This document shows, in pieces, positions 31,281 through 43,812 of a DNA stretch of 64,000 nt (position 1 is the first letter of the stretch; every line of letters begins with the position of its first letter). The notes below the pieces were generated by a model that had not been told where the DNA came from, searched no databases, and saw only the letters and a list, made by a program, of their open reading frames with translations. Source of the DNA: Xylocopa sonorina. Taxonomy: Eukaryota; Arthropoda; Insecta; Hymenoptera; Apidae. The stretch is from NCBI RefSeq assembly GCF_050948175.1, contig NW_027490463.1, positions 124,001 through 188,000 of the forward strand, given 5' to 3'. Position numbers and translations under genes: made by a program.

Positions 31281-33985
31281 CTGTTGCTTGGATCTATAGA
31301 ATTCACATTCTTTTGTAGAATAGAAGCAGATAATTATAATGCTTTTCATAGAAGATTACAGCTTACTTAATTCGAAACGTTGAAATGAGATGAGTCATGG
31401 CATTGTATGATGCATTAGTACTCTATTGTCTCGACTGTAGACACTACGAAGGGTAATCCTGTTGCATGCAGCTGCAGAATTTACATTCTTATGAAGTTTT
31501 AAAGCAGACAAGCATAGAGCTATGCATAAGAGAGTACAGCATTCTTACTTTCAAACGATGAAATGGGATGCGCCAGCGCATTGCATGGAGAATTCTAGCT
31601 CTCTTGCTCTAACAGACAGACACTACGGAGCGCCATGCCGTTGCATGGAATTATATAGTTCACATTCTATTGAAGACCTCTGGCAGTTAAGCATAATGTT
31701 ATGGATAAACGAATACAGATTCTTTGCTTTGAAACGTTGAAATGAGATGCGACATCGCGCTGCATGAAGTATTAGAAATGTGTTGCTTGGATACGTAGAA
31801 ATCTGGAAACGATATTCTGTTGCAAGTAAGTATAGGATTCACATCCTTCAAAAGTCTAGATGCAGGCAAATGTAACGTATTGCATAGAACATTGCAATTT
31901 ACCATGAATTATTGTAATGAGTTGCGACATCGTGTTGAATGAAGCAATAGAACTCTATTGCTTCGGAAAGTAGACATCTAAGAACGCAATTCCCTTGCAG
32001 GGAAGTGTAGAAATCACAGTCTTTTGACGTGTAAATGCAGACAAGCATAACGAGATGTGTAGAGCATTTTTATCTACTTACATACTTCGAACTGTTGATA
32101 TCAAATGCGATATCGCGTTTTATAAAGCATTAGAACTCTAATGCTTCGATACGTAGACATCTAGAAACGCTATTCCGTCACAAGGAAGTGTGGGATTTAT
32201 ATTCGTTTGAAGTATAGACGAGATATTCATAACACGGTTCATTGATATTACATTTTATCATGAGACATAGAAATGAGATACGATATCGAATTTGTAAAGA
32301 GTTAGAGCTATAATGCTTCGATACGTAGACACCTAGAAACGCTATTCCGTAGCAAGGAAGTGTGCAATTTACGTTCTTCCAAAGTGCTGACGAGATGCAA
32401 CTAAGGCGTTGCATTGATTTACGTTTTAACATAAAACATAGAAGTGTGATGCGATATCGCATTTTATGAAGCATTAGAGCACCAATGCATCGATATGTGG
32501 TTATCTAGAAGCGCTATTCCGTAGCAAGGAAGTGTGAGACATATTCCTTCGAAATGCTGACGAGATATACATAACGCGTGGCATTGAATATTACATCTTA
32601 TCATGAGACATAGAAGTGAGATACGATATAACGTTTTTATATGCATTAGAAATCTATTGCTTCGATGTGTTGACATCCTGAAATGCTATGGCATAGCAAG
32701 GAAGTGTGGGATTTACATTGCTTTGAAGTGCTGACAAGGTACACATAACGGATAGCATTGATATTACGTCTTATCGTGAGACATAGAAATAAGTTGCGAT
32801 ATCGCGTTATGAAGCGATAGAAATCTATTGCTTCGATACGTAGGCATCTAAAAACGCTATTCCGTCGCCAGAAAGTGTAGGATTTACATCCTTTTGGTGT
32901 GCTGACGAGACATACACAACGCAGTGCACTGATATTACATCTTATTATGTAACATAGAAATGTGATGCATTATCTCGTTTTATGAAGCATAAGAACCCTA
33001 TTGCTTCGATATGTAGGCGTCTAGAAACTCTATACGGTAGCAACGAAATGTGGGATTTACATTCTTTTGAAGAGTCGACGAGATATAGTACACGCGTTGC
33101 ATTGAATTACATCTTATTATGAAACATACATATGAAATGCGATATCGCGTTTCATGAAGAATTGAAACTGCTTTTCTTCGATACGAAGACATCTGGAAAC
33201 GCTATTTCCTAGCAAGGTAGTGTGGCATTTACATTCTTTTGAAGTATAAACGAGGTATACATAACACTTCGCTATGAATATTATATCTTATCATGAAACA
33301 TAGCACTGAGATGCGATATCTTGGAACTCTATTGCTTCGGTACGTAGACGTCTGGAAACGCATTTCCTAGAAAGGAGGTGCGGCATTTATATTCTTTTGT
33401 AGTGTAAGCGAGGTGTACATAACACTTCGCATTGAATATTATATCTTATCCCTGGAACATAGAAATAAAATGCGATATCGCAGTTTAAGGAGCACTAGAA
33501 CTCTATTGCTTCGATACGTAGGCATTAAAGAACCCTATTTCCTGGCGAGGAAGAGTGGCATTTACATTCTTTTAAAGTGTAGACGAGGTATACATAACTC
33601 TTCGCAATGAATATTGCATCTTATCATGAGACATAGGATTCAGATGCGATATCGCGTTTTATGAAGAATTGGAGCTGCATTTCTTCGATACGTAGACATC
33701 TAGAAACGCATTTCTGTACGAAGGAAGTGCGGCATTCACATTCTGTTCAAGTGTAGACGAGATATACATAACGCGCTGTATTGAATATTGCACCACATCA
33801 TGATGTATAGTAATAAGATGCGACAACGCGCTTTATGATGCATTAGAACTCGATTGCTTCAATATGTAGATATCTAGTATCGCTTTTCCGTAGGAAGGAA
33901 TTGTGGAATTTACATTCTTCTGAAGTCTTGATAACAAATACATAACGCGTTACACTGAATTAAATCTTACCATGAAACATAGAAA
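31281..33985 (-). repeat. ~174-bp satellite B then A, reverse
   Basis: Reverse B monomers lie to ~31900, then a long run of reverse A (GATATCGCGTTTTATGAAGC, CTATTGCTTCGATACGTAG). Some monomers near 32.2-33.1 kb carry variants such as TGAGACATAGAAATGAGAT. Confidence 0.9.
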
Positions 33986-34575
33986 TGAGAATGTAAACAC
34001 GACACTTCCTTCCTACGGAATAGCGTTTCTAGATGTCTACATATTGAAGCAATAGAGTTCTAATGCTTCATAAGACGCGATATCGCATCTCATTTCCATG
34101 CTTCATCATAAGATGTAATATTTAATGCAGCGCGGTAAGTATATCTCGTCTACATTTCTAAAGAATGTAAATGCCACACTTCCTTGCTACGGTATAGCGT
34201 TTCTACCAGTCTACGTATCGAAGGAATACTGATCTAATTCTTCATTAAACTCGATATCGTATCTCATTTCTATGTCTCATGATAATATGCAATGGCAGTG
34301 CAACGCGTTATGTATATCTCGTCTACACTTCGAACGAATGTAAATATAGCACGTCCTTGCTACGGATTCGCGTTTCTAGATGTCCACATATCGAAGTAAC
34401 AGAGTTCTAATTCTTCACAAAAGGCGATATTGCACCTCATTTCCATGTAACATGATAAGATGAAATTCAATGCAACGAGTTATGTATATCTCGCCTACAC
34501 TTCGAAGGAACGTGAATCCCACACTTCATGTCCAGGGAATAGCGTTTCTAGATGTCTATATATCGCAGCAATAGA
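33986..34575 (+). repeat. ~174-bp satellite A, forward
   Basis: The flip occurs at 33983-33995, inside GAAATGAGAATGTAAAC. Just over three monomers run to the BEL element. Confidence 0.85.
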
Positions 34576-34829
34576 TATAATTACGAAATTACTTAAATGG
34601 TCTTAACCTCAAGCATAGCCTTTTCGTCACAAACGTGTAATAAATGAAGTCTTGGAAGACCCCACGTTTTGCTCGTTGTGTCGCTCGGAACATGTTCCTC
34701 CCGTTGAGAGACCGTGTCGATCAATGTATATCGGATTGATCTGAATATCGCCGCGGCGTCGATGGTTCACGCTGTCGTCTCGGATTTGAGCAGCTCCGCT
34801 AGCTGCTTGACATTGCATTTGTAGACGCT

Positions 34830-35312
34830 CTAGCTGGTGCGTACGGTGACCGCACGGATGATCTTGTCTGCACCTGGGTGCACCTCTTCGACTTGACCGC
34901 GGTGCCAGTGGAAAGGCAGGAGGTAGTCATCCCTTAAGACTACGAGGGATTCTTTCTTGATCTCGTGGGATCCCTTGGTCCATTTTTTTCGCTTGTTCAG
35001 ATGGTGGATATACTCCTTGTGCCACCTGGTCCAAAAGTCCTGCTGGACGTTCTGGATGTGTTGCCAGTGTGACAATCGAGAAGTATCGCTGAAATCAGTC
35101 TCGGGCAAACTCGTTAACAACGTGCCGATCAGGAAGTGGGCCGGAGTTAGGGCCGAAGGATCATTAGGATCGGATGATAATGGTGTAAGTGGGCGGGATT
35201 TTGGGATCGCTTCAATTTCGATCGCGAACGTGTTGAACTGTTCGAACGTAAGCATGTATGGGCACGAATATCGGGTATTTCCGAAACGAGGTTGAACGTA
35301 GATTTCGGCCAA
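34830..35312 (-). pseudogene. BEL/Pao integrase C-terminal part
   Basis: The frame reads AIEIEAIPKSRPLTPLSSDP (the Glu of the DDE triad lies in EIEA), then ALTPAHFLIGTLLTSLPE, WQHIQNVQQDFWTRWHKEYI and HPGADKIIRAVTVRTS. This matches the C-terminal half of BEL integrases. The zinc-binding head and the two catalytic Asp residues are absent: reading jumps from the linker GPSWFADDNRDWP (about 35300-35345) straight to this part, which suggests a deletion of roughly 200-250 codons. Confidence 0.8.
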
Positions 35313-35364
35313 TCCCTGTTATCGTCGGCAAACCACGATGGTCCATGACGCCAGATGGAGGGCT

Positions 35365-35784
35365 TCAAGAATTCCGCCGGTGTTTGTCCTCTCTATATGA
35401 GGTCCGCTGGATTGTCGTTTGACCTGACGTGCCGCTATCGGTCTTTGCTTGGATTTCGGCCACTCGATTTGCCACGAATGTTTTTAGCCTGGCCGGTTCG
35501 CGTTGCAGGCAATTCAAAACTATCGTGGAATCCGTCCAGAAGTTAATCGAGTCGAATCGGCGTGCATTACTATCTCGGACGTTAGAAAATAATGACGTCA
35601 GTAGCACCGCACAGCAAAGTTCGAGACGCGCGAGGCTAACAACTTTTACAGGCGCGATTCGAAATTTCGCGCATAATAGTCTCGTTTTAATTCGTCCGTA
35701 ATTGTCGATTGACCGTAAACACACGCAAGCTCCGTATGCTCGTTCGCTCGTGTCGCAGAACCCATGTAATTCCACTCTTCGCAC
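35365..35784 (-). pseudogene. BEL/Pao RNase H
   Basis: The frame reads ELHGFCDTSERAYGACV (first Asp), KVVSLARLELCCAVLL (Glu) and INFWTDSTIVLNCLQ (third acidic residue), then EPARLKTFVANRVAEIQ. These are the standard RNase H motifs of BEL elements, which degrade the RNA strand during reverse transcription. The catalytic residues appear intact. The C-terminal end runs out of frame into the integrase linker. Confidence 0.85.
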
Positions 35785-35802
35785 CTTCGATTGGTATACT
35801 TG

Positions 35803-36612
35803 TCACTGGGGGAATGTTTCGTTATGTAACTGCAATTCCTTTACGTACGTGGACCATTCTGTATGGAGGCTGGTTGGTAGCGATTCGTCCCAGGCCAATT
35901 GCGGTTTCCAAAGGTGTTGCATAAATATTTTTGCCGTTATTATTACTAGCGCCAGTAAACCTAACGGGACGAATATTTTTGCTATGGTGGATAAGATCGT
36001 GCGTTTGGTGATCCTCGTATCGATGTTTGGATCCACGGAATAGATGATTCGGTCGTTCTGCGCGTGCCACGATACGCCGAGAGTTTTCATCGTTGCGTCT
36101 CCAAAATACTTTGGTTGAATTTCGCCTTCCAGAAGTCCTGCTAAAAATTTCGGTTCGTTCGAGACCCATTGTTGAATGTGGAGGCTGCCGCGGTTAAGTA
36201 GCTTGATTACCTGGTCCCGTAGTTGTCTAGCTTCTTTGTAATTATCTGTGCCAGTTAGGAGATCGTTGACGTATAGATCTCGCTGGAGCACAGTCGATGC
36301 GATAGGAGCATTCACCTTTTCGTCGTCCGCCAGCTGATAAATGCACCTGATGGCGACCGTGTTCAGCTCGTACGTTTTCACCTTTCCGTTGTTATCTCGC
36401 CACAATATCGGCTGGTATCGGCGGTCTTTCGGTCTTACGAGGAACTGCCGATACATCCTCTCTATGTCTCCGGTTAAGACATAGGTGTGTTGACGAAACC
36501 TTATGAAAAGCGCGAATATGTCGCCCTGTATAGTTGGTCCTGCCAATAGCGTATCTTTCAATGACAGTCCACTGCTCGATATTACAGACCCATCGAAGGC
36601 GACGCGAACCAT
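35803..36612 (-). pseudogene. BEL/Pao reverse transcriptase with YVND
   Basis: A 269-codon open frame reads MVRVAFDGSVISSSGLSLKD, VLTGDIERMYRQFLV (motif A Asp), RYQPILWR, then LNTVAIRCIYQLADDE and LQRDLYVNDLLTG. Motif C of BEL elements is YVDD; here the first Asp is Asn. Between NTV and AIRC some nine residues that normally include the FG..SAPF motif B part are missing. Both changes disable the enzyme. The downstream part (FVPLGLLALVIITAKIFMQ, LAWDESLP) is the usual linker to RNase H. Confidence 0.85.
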
Positions 36613-36816
36613 CGTTGTTTAGCTGGACAGTTTAATGACGGCGTGGTGGGGGAGGTAGAAGCCATCCGATTAGCGTGGTTCTACCTTGCTCATGTGTCCC
36701 ATCTTAAGATACTCCTCGATGACGGCGGAGTATTCTCGTTTCAGCCCTGGATCTTTCATGAATTTTCGTTCGAGCGAAAGAAGACGGTTGAAGGCGCACG
36801 ACCGAGTTTCGCCTAA

Positions 36817-37152
36817 CTACATCTTCTTTTCATTGAACAGCAGTGCGACAATATAACGACCGGTTCGTGTCCGTTTAACGTGGTCGTGAAAATGCTGCTC
36901 GCATTCCAGCTCCGCGGAAAATAGTTGTCGTACGAGTGGACCCTCTTCTAGCTCCCAGAATTTTTGAAGTTTGAAATTCAGTGTTGTAACGAACGTTTGA
37001 TGTTTCCTCCACGACGCCGATGTGGAGAAGCTCCACCCGATGATCCATCCAAATTGCGCCTTTTGGAGGATTAATTCAGGATCGTTGCAAGAAGAAAGTG
37101 TGTACTGGCCGATGCTAAGGGACGATAAAGCGGAGCCGGTGCCGATTAACAT
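36817..37152 (-). pseudogene. BEL/Pao protease-RT linker
   Basis: Reads MLIGTGSALSSLSIGQYTL, then LILQKAQFGWIIGW, which matches the DxLIGxD/G..L....G....LQKT..GWxIxG region of BEL polyproteins that follows the protease. An EL.RFWE-like segment (LQKFWELEEGP) and CEQHFHDHVKRTRTGRYIVA complete it. Confidence 0.8.
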
Positions 37153-37187
37153 ATCTACATTTGCCGGCCGATGAAATTGTGGATCTG

Positions 37188-37514
37188 CTAGTTATACGTT
37201 GGCCGGAATCGGAATCTTCGCACGATCGACTTGCTCTTCCGGTATCGGTCCAGCGATTCGCGGTATCGTAAAGAATGTGAGCTTCCGCACGAAGCCCGAT
37301 AACTGCGATTTGATCTTCGTTGAGGCAATTTATTCGCGACCTTGTGTAATTGGTTCAACGCTTCGATGGTTGTCGTGTTATTTTTCGTAGGAAGTCCAAG
37401 CTTCATTGCCAGGTCGTCTGTAATGAAGTTTGCACTCGAACAGGTGAAGCTCAACGTACTACACTCGATTGGCTTCTGGTGGCGATCGAGAACGCGGACG
37501 ATCGCGGTGGTCAT
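37188..37514 (-). pseudogene. BEL/Pao A17-type protease
   Basis: Reads TAIVRVLDRHQKP, then SANFITDDLAMKLGLP, as in the A17 aspartic proteases of BEL elements. The active-site triplet expected just before ANFIT (DSGS) is replaced by TCSS, so the enzyme is dead. The frame ends in low-quality arginine-rich sequence. Confidence 0.7.
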
Positions 37515-37679
37515 CAGCTACGTTGTCCGACTGTTGACGACTAAGCTCGTGAACCTTGGTACGAACTTAACGAATTTCCATTGCAGACATGCATCTTCCG
37601 GTTGGTGGTCCTCGTGCAGCTTCGCATTGTGTTGTTGTTTGCAGACACGTCATCTTCTGGCTCTGCAGGGTATACAATT

Positions 37680-39235
37680 CAATAGAATGTAAATGCCACA
37701 CTCCCTTGCTACGGAACAGCGTTTCTAGATATTTACGTATCGAAGCAGTAGAGTTCTAACTCCTTACAAAATGCGATATCGCTTCTCATTTCTTTGTCTC
37801 CTGATAAGATGTAAAATTCAATGCAACGCGTTAATTATATCTCGTCAACACTTCAAAAGAATGTAAATCACAGACAACTTTCCGGCGGAAAAGCGTTTTT
37901 GGACGTCTACATATCGCAGCAATAGAGTTCTAATGCTTCTTAAAACGCGATATCGCATCTCATTTCTATCTTTCATGATATAAGATATAATATTCATTGC
38001 GAAGTGTTACGCATACCTCGCCTACACTTCAGAAGACTGTAAATGCCACACTTCATTGCTAGGAAATGGCGTTTCCAGATGTCTACGTATCGAAGCAATA
38101 GAGTTCTAATGACTCTTAAAACGCGATATCGTATCTCATTTCCATGTTTCACGATAAGATATAATATTCATTGCGAAGTGTTATGTATACCTCGTCTACA
38201 CTTCAAAGGAATGTAAATGCCACACTTTCTTGCAAGGAAATAGCTTTTCCAGATGTCTACGTATCGAAGCAATAGAGTTCTAATGCATCTTAAAACGCGA
38301 TATCGCATGTCATTTGTATGTTTCATGATAAGATATAATATTCATTGTGAAGTGTTATGTATACCTCCTCTACACATCAAAAGAATGAAAATGTCACACC
38401 TCCTTGCTAGGAAATAGCGTTTCCAGATGTCTAGGTATCGAAGCAATAGAGTTCTATTGCTTCTTAAAACGCGATATCGCTTCTCAGTTCTATGTTTCAT
38501 GATAAGATATAATATTCATTGCGAAGTGTTATGTATACCTCGACTACACTTCAAAAGAATGTACATGCCTCTCTTCCTTGCTAGGAAATAGCGATTCCAG
38601 ATGTCAATGTATCGAAGCAATACAGTTCTAATTCTTCATAAAACACGATATCATATCTTATTTCTATGTCTCATTGTGTGATGTAATTCAATGCAACGAG
38701 TTATGTGTATCTCGACAATACTTCAAAAGAATATTAATGCGACACATTCTTGCTACGGAATAGCGTTTTTAGATGTCTACGTTTCGAAGCAATAGGGTTC
38801 TAGTGCTACATAATACGCGATATCTCAATTCTATGTTTCATGATAAGATGTATTATTCAATGCAACGCGTTATGCATATCACGTTTACACTTCAAAAGAA
38901 TGTAACTGCCACACTTCCTTGCTACAGAATGACGTTTCAAGATGTCAACTTATCGAGGTAATAGAGTTCTAATGCTTCATAGGACGCGATATCGCATCTC
39001 ATTTCTATGCTTCATGGTAAGATGTAATTCAATGGAACGCGTTATGTATATCTCAAAAGTATGTTCAAAAGTATGTACTCTTCAAAAGTATGTTAATGCC
39101 ACACATGCTTGCTATGCAATAGCGTTTCTAGATGTCTACGCATCGAAGAAGTAGAGTTCTATATCATCATAAAACGCGATATCGCATCTCCTTTCTATGT
39201 TACTTGATAAGACGTAATTCAGTGTTTCGCGTTAG
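37680..39235 (+). repeat. ~174-bp satellite A, forward
   Basis: About nine monomers. Those from 37.9 to 38.55 kb are very uniform (TCATGATAAGATATAATATT, AGATGTCTACGTATCGAAGC). Confidence 0.9.
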
Positions 39236-40080
39236 TGTATCAAATGTATGTAACTGTGTTGCTTCGATACGTAGTCTTCTAGAAACGCTATTCCGTTGCA
39301 AGGAATTGTGGGATTTACATTCTCTTCAAGTATGAACGAGATATACACAACGCGTTGCATTGACATTACATCTTATTATGAGACATTGAAATGAGATGCG
39401 ATATCGCGTTCTAGGAAGAATTAGATCTCTATTTCTTGGATACGTAGACATCTAGATACGCTATTCCCTAGTACGGAAGTGTGGTATTTACTTTCTTTTG
39501 AAGTGTAGGCGTGTTATACATAACGCGCTGCATTGATATTTCATCTTGTCATGAAACATAGGAATGAGATTCGATATCGCGTTTTATGAAGATTCAGATC
39601 TCTATTGCATCGATATGTAGGCATCGAGAAACGCTGTTCCGTCACCAGAATGTGTAGGATTTACATTCTGTTGAAATGTAGGCGAAATATACATAACGCG
39701 ATGCATTGAATATTACATCTTTTCATGAAACATAGAAATGAGACGTGATAGAGCGCATTATGATGCATTAGAACTGTATTTCTTCGAAACGTAGACATCT
39801 AGATACGCTATTGCGTAGCAAGGAAGTGTGGCATTTACATTCAACTGAAGTGTAGACGAGATAAACATAACGTTTTGCATTGTATATTACATCTTATCAT
39901 GCGGCATTGAAATAAGATGCGACATCGCGTTGCATGAAATATTCGTTATCCACTTCTTCTAAAGAGGTGTAGTAGATGAGAATATTGCATTGCGTAGGAC
40001 ATTACTACTTACTTGCTTTGAAACGTTGGAGTGAATTGTGTCGTCGTGATACATGAAGCGTTAGAACTCTGTTTCTTCGA
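39236..40080 (-). repeat. ~174-bp satellite A, reverse
   Basis: The flip occurs near 39240. About four A monomers, then a diverged B-like monomer to ~40080. Confidence 0.8.
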
Positions 40081-40271
40081 TGCTTACGAATCCTATGAAT
40101 CCTACGGTTGGATGCAATGTGATGGTGTTTCATAGTGTCTGCGTGCGAATGCATGAAAGTTCTAATGCTTTATGCAACACGAGAGCCCATCTCATTTCAA
40201 CGTTTCAAGGTAAGTTATTTGGAATGTTCTATGCATTGTATTATACTTATCTGCGTCTGCTCTTGAAAGAA
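40081..40271 (+). repeat. ~174-bp satellite B, forward
   Basis: About one monomer (CATCTCATTTCAACGTTTCA) next to block F, mirroring 12413-12615. Confidence 0.75.
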
Positions 40272-40812
40272 ATGTGAGATCTACAAATTCATGCAATGGG
40301 ATAGCGCTTCCAAGTGCAATGTCGTGCGTATCTCCTACCACCCATTCTACACATGAGCCTTCTCGCACTTCGATCATCAACCCCTTGAATCAGGGAACCT
40401 CCCGTGCTCGCATACAACACCGGCAATTGCAGCGTTCGCGCGCGCAAACCTGCACGCGCTCACAGGCACCAAGTAACGCTGTGTCACTCGAACCGACCGG
40501 TATACATGGCTCGTACGTACCAGGTATCGCTCTTTGAATCTCACCGGCAAGCACTACTGTCTCACTCCCATTGTCGAGTATATCTGCGTTCGCTCCAACG
40601 ACGAACACCCTTGCCTACCTTGCACCAGTGATTTCGTTCTGCTAAGAGGTGCAGTCGCAGCTCATCACCTCAATGGGGATTCTCCCAATTCAGGGAGCCG
40701 ACTTTAGCAGAACCTATATTCTACTTTTAAGCCTTTCACATACATATATATAGTATGTCCGGTCTAATGTATTGCTGCATATAAGAATTCATAAATCGAA
40801 GTTACACACGTT
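40272..40812 (-). repeat. Block F, copy 2
   Basis: Inverted match to 11980-12412, with about 100 extra bases near 40640-40720 (AAGAGGTGCAGTCGCAGCTC). No protein is supported on either strand. Confidence 0.65.
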
Positions 40813-41399
40813 AAGAATCCAAGACACGAACAACACACGCGTAATTGTAGGTTCATGCTGTACTTACTTCATTATACAATTTCATAAGTTAAGCGCGAAA
40901 GACGCGCCGCTAGTCCCACCACGAGACGCGAGTCCACACTCGCTGCACCGCATGCTCCTCGCAACGATCCGTAAATCCCCCACTCGCTGGACCAAATGCT
41001 TTCATGATTTTTTAAGTAAATGTATCAAACTGGTATAAATATTAATACATATTTTATATTTTAGTTAATTCTGAATACAATATCTCCTTAAGAAACTTCA
41101 TTACATCTAAAATCCTATCTAATTCCATATCACTTCATGATATTTTAATTAAATATTTGAAATTGGTTTATATAATTACATTTATCATATATTTTAGTTA
41201 CTTAAATATAGATCATACCCTTTAAATGAAAATAAATATCTATATATTATACAAGCCGATCATTTATTTGCATCGTCCGAGTTCGCTTTCTTTCCATCGA
41301 GGCTTGCAAATCCCTCTTCGTTATTCTTGTAATTCGTACTTCAGAAGGTATGTAGTACGTATTGATGGTCCAACGCTGAAAATATCTCAAACACTTCTG
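40813..41399. other. AT-rich gap without a supported feature
   Basis: Lies between block F and the readable part of the R1-clade LINE. It may hold its decayed 3' remainder. I see no motif, repeat or frame that I can support. Confidence 0.4.
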
Positions 41400-41930
41400 C
41401 TATACTCAACTTAGCGTATATGCAACCTCCTATCAACATTATGTCTATTTTTTACTTGTTTTGGTTCTTAAAGTATGTATAGTCTCCTTTCTGATTGATC
41501 GCGATTAGATCGTTTCTTAGAGCCAGTTTGATGATATTTTCCTCTCTATGATTGTTCTTCTTACTACCTCAGATTACCGATTTTTCGTTCAGGTCACCTG
41601 CAATCACTATTCTGTTTGCTTTCTCTCCCTTTTCTATGTTAACCTCAACTTGGTTTATAAATTCTTCGATTTCTTTCCGTTCCTGTTAAGCGAGAAGTAG
41701 CAGCTTATAGCTTTTGTTCCTTCGACCATTGCATGAACGATTCCGGTCGAGGAATATGTGGTACCATATGTGAAATATTTTCGATTAACACCGGTTATCC
41801 ATACCGCAACGGCACCGTTCTCGTCTTGCAGTATTCATCCATCCTGTGTGCTTCCGATATTATTACCACGTTTGTCTCTTAAATCATTCGCATTTGTAGG
41901 ACTTTGAATTCCATATTCGTTTCTCGTTCT
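41400..41930 (-). pseudogene. LINE endonuclease (AP-type) remnant
   Basis: In minus-strand reading, words of the R1-clade endonuclease appear in order: GSTQDG, stop, ILQDENGAVAVWITG, then TGIVHAMVEGTKAISCYFS, a frameshift, EIEEFINQVEVNI, and IVIAGDLNEKS, then a stop. AGDLNxKS corresponds to the AGDFNAKS catalytic motif. The enzyme would nick target DNA to prime reverse transcription. The many breaks show that it is dead. Confidence 0.65.
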
Positions 41931-41936
41931 TTTCTA

Positions 41937-42227
41937 TCAACGCTTTTCTGTAGGCCGGACAATTAAACCTCCGGTAACGTGTCTGATGTACGGATTTCTT
42001 CTTCCTGCCTCGCTGCAGACGATACATTTCGGTTTATTCGCGATGCAACCGATCATCGTATAAATCTGAGATCCGCATCTTCTGTAGATTCCCTTATTAT
42101 CTTTGACTTCTTCGCAATTTCTGCCGATATGTCCCAGTTTATGGCATTTGAAGCATCTCTCGATTCTCGGTAGCACTTTGCAGAGACAAGGTGTTAATGG
42201 TATTTTGAGTCGTCTGACCTTCTCCAA
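41937..42227 (-). pseudogene. LINE ORF1 C-terminus with CCHC knuckles
   Basis: The frame reads RCFKCHKLGHIGRNC (Cx2Cx4Hx4C), then YRRCGSQIYTMIGC and KCIVCSE, where a second and third knuckle of R1-clade ORF1 would be. The second has lost spacing or residues. These bind element RNA. A TEKR end precedes the ORF2 start. Confidence 0.75.
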
Positions 42228-42312
42228 CTCTTTACTGTATTCCTGTCCAAATTCAACTAACGCGACTCGACTGACTCTTCACGTTTGTTTTAACAACTTG
42301 ACGTTTATACCG

Positions 42313-42585
42313 CTATCCTTTCCTTCGATTATTTTCAGTTTTCGTTTTATGTACTCCTTCATTTCTTCTCTGGCCACCTAATGGGTATATGTCCCTTATT
42401 TGGAGCATTACACTCGCACTCGTATGTTTTACTTCGAATACTTTTTCCAGAGTTCCTTGTATCTCCTTTATTTTGTTCTCTATGCCTGTTTTTTTGTTAA
42501 ATTCTAGGATTATATCTCCCGCCCTCGATTTCCTTGCGTCATCTTTTCGTATTTCTGTCGTTTTTCCTGCTTCTCTTCTTCTCAC
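42313..42585 (-). pseudogene. LINE ORF1 middle part
   Basis: The frame reads RKSRAGDIILEF and IKEIQGTLEKVFEVKHTSAS, then VMLQIRDI, resembling the R1-clade ORF1 segment before the knuckles (RxxxxGxxxxE). The frame breaks before the knuckle block. Confidence 0.5.
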
Positions 42586-43786
42586 TGCCTGTCCTCGAAT
42601 TCTTCCTGCTCCTTTAATTGCTTCTTTAATTGCTAAGTGTTCGATGTCAGTCTTTTTTATGCCTGATGTTTGCCATTAACGTATTCTAAGATGTCATTAG
42701 CTTCGCCGTATCCTCGTTCAGAATATCTATCATTACGTCTGATGTGTTGCTGCCTATTCGTCTATTTAAAAGTGTAGGCACTATTCTTATCGGTAGCTAT
42801 CTCATTATCCTGCATTTACTTCGGCTCCTGATGCTTCTCCTTCCGTGTCTGTGCTTCTTTCCGCCTACCCAACCTTTAATCTTCTGCCTGGATCCGGCGG
42901 ATCTGATTCCGAATCACGAGACAGCAGCATGTCTAAGCAGCATATGCAAGCAGCCTCGCTCACGCCAAGGGTGGGTGCTGCAGGCCCTCCGTCATCCTCC
43001 GTCTACCCTGATGCGGGCGAGAAACTCCTAGGGCCACTCGACTCGCGACCAGCATCTATCTTATACTCTAATCGATTAGTAGTCACGTGATTTCCATTAA
43101 GCTTGCCGCAATGAGTGATATTGATTCGTTCAATCTAAATTAATATTTTCTTTTTAAGTTTCTCGATTTTTTTACTTTCTCTCACGATATCGTCTATTTG
43201 GTTGTCCTTTGCCCTTACGGTATGTTATATAATCTGTTGTTTGATATTTTTAGAATTTCCTCTTCATAAATGCACTGCTTCCACAGATTTTCTTTTCCTT
43301 TCTCTTTAGTTATATTGTTGATATTTTATGCTTTCCACCCTCCACATTCCCTGACTACACCATCCCGGAACCGGCGTTATACGATTGCTTCAGGATGGCG
43401 CCCCGGTCTCGCTATACCGAGATCGAGTGTTCTCTCTTGCATCCGTTGATCTATATATGTCATATATTAGAGAATGTTCCCTCTTATCCTTTGTCCTTTT
43501 CGAAATATGTTTTAGTTAGATGTATATTAGATATGCGTCGATATATCGGATTTCCGTATGGTTTTTTAGTAAAGTTTTATTCTTTTCCGACAGTTAGTTT
43601 CCATTTCGCCGTAGGTGCTCTGTATTGGATGCGGACCCGCTCCGATTGAACCCGCCGATCATTACATTATGTAAATAATCTCTGCCACTACGTAATTGCG
43701 GAAGGCTTAGTGCATAGACTTATCGCAGGAAAAGTTGCGGAAGTTGCTTTCGAACCGAGATGGAAGTGTGGTTATCTTTGATCTAG

Positions 43787-43812
43787 TTAGGTTAGGTTAG
43801 GTTGGGTTTGGG
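43787..43812 (+). repeat. TTAGG repeats between two divergent LINEs
   Basis: AGTTAGGTTAGGTTAGGTTGGG. To its left the TRAS-oriented LINE reads away on the minus strand; to its right the SART-like LINE reads away on the plus strand. Confidence 0.85.

Larger units (their letters stand above)
34590..37665 (-). mobile_element. Decayed BEL/Pao LTR retrotransposon, 5'-truncated
   Basis: On the minus strand the order is protease, a linker domain, RT, RNase H and an integrase C-terminus, all with BEL/Pao signatures. Gag and both LTRs are not visible. The integrase core is deleted near 35310. It lies within satellite A. The satellite monomer parts on the two sides overlap by about 70 bp of the unit, so this is not a clean insertion between matching halves. 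Confidence 0.85.
41400..43770 (-). mobile_element. R1-clade (TRAS-oriented) LINE, 5' part
   Basis: On the minus strand it runs from a 5' end beside CCTAA/TTAGG repeats (43770) through a ~1-kb 5' UTR and ORF1 with zinc knuckles to the endonuclease. The RT and 3' end are not recognisable. The sense strand is preceded by CCTAACCTAACC, as for TRAS elements. The same element is found at 10889-11915 (inverted) and partly at 30762-31280. Stops and frameshifts are frequent. Confidence 0.75.
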
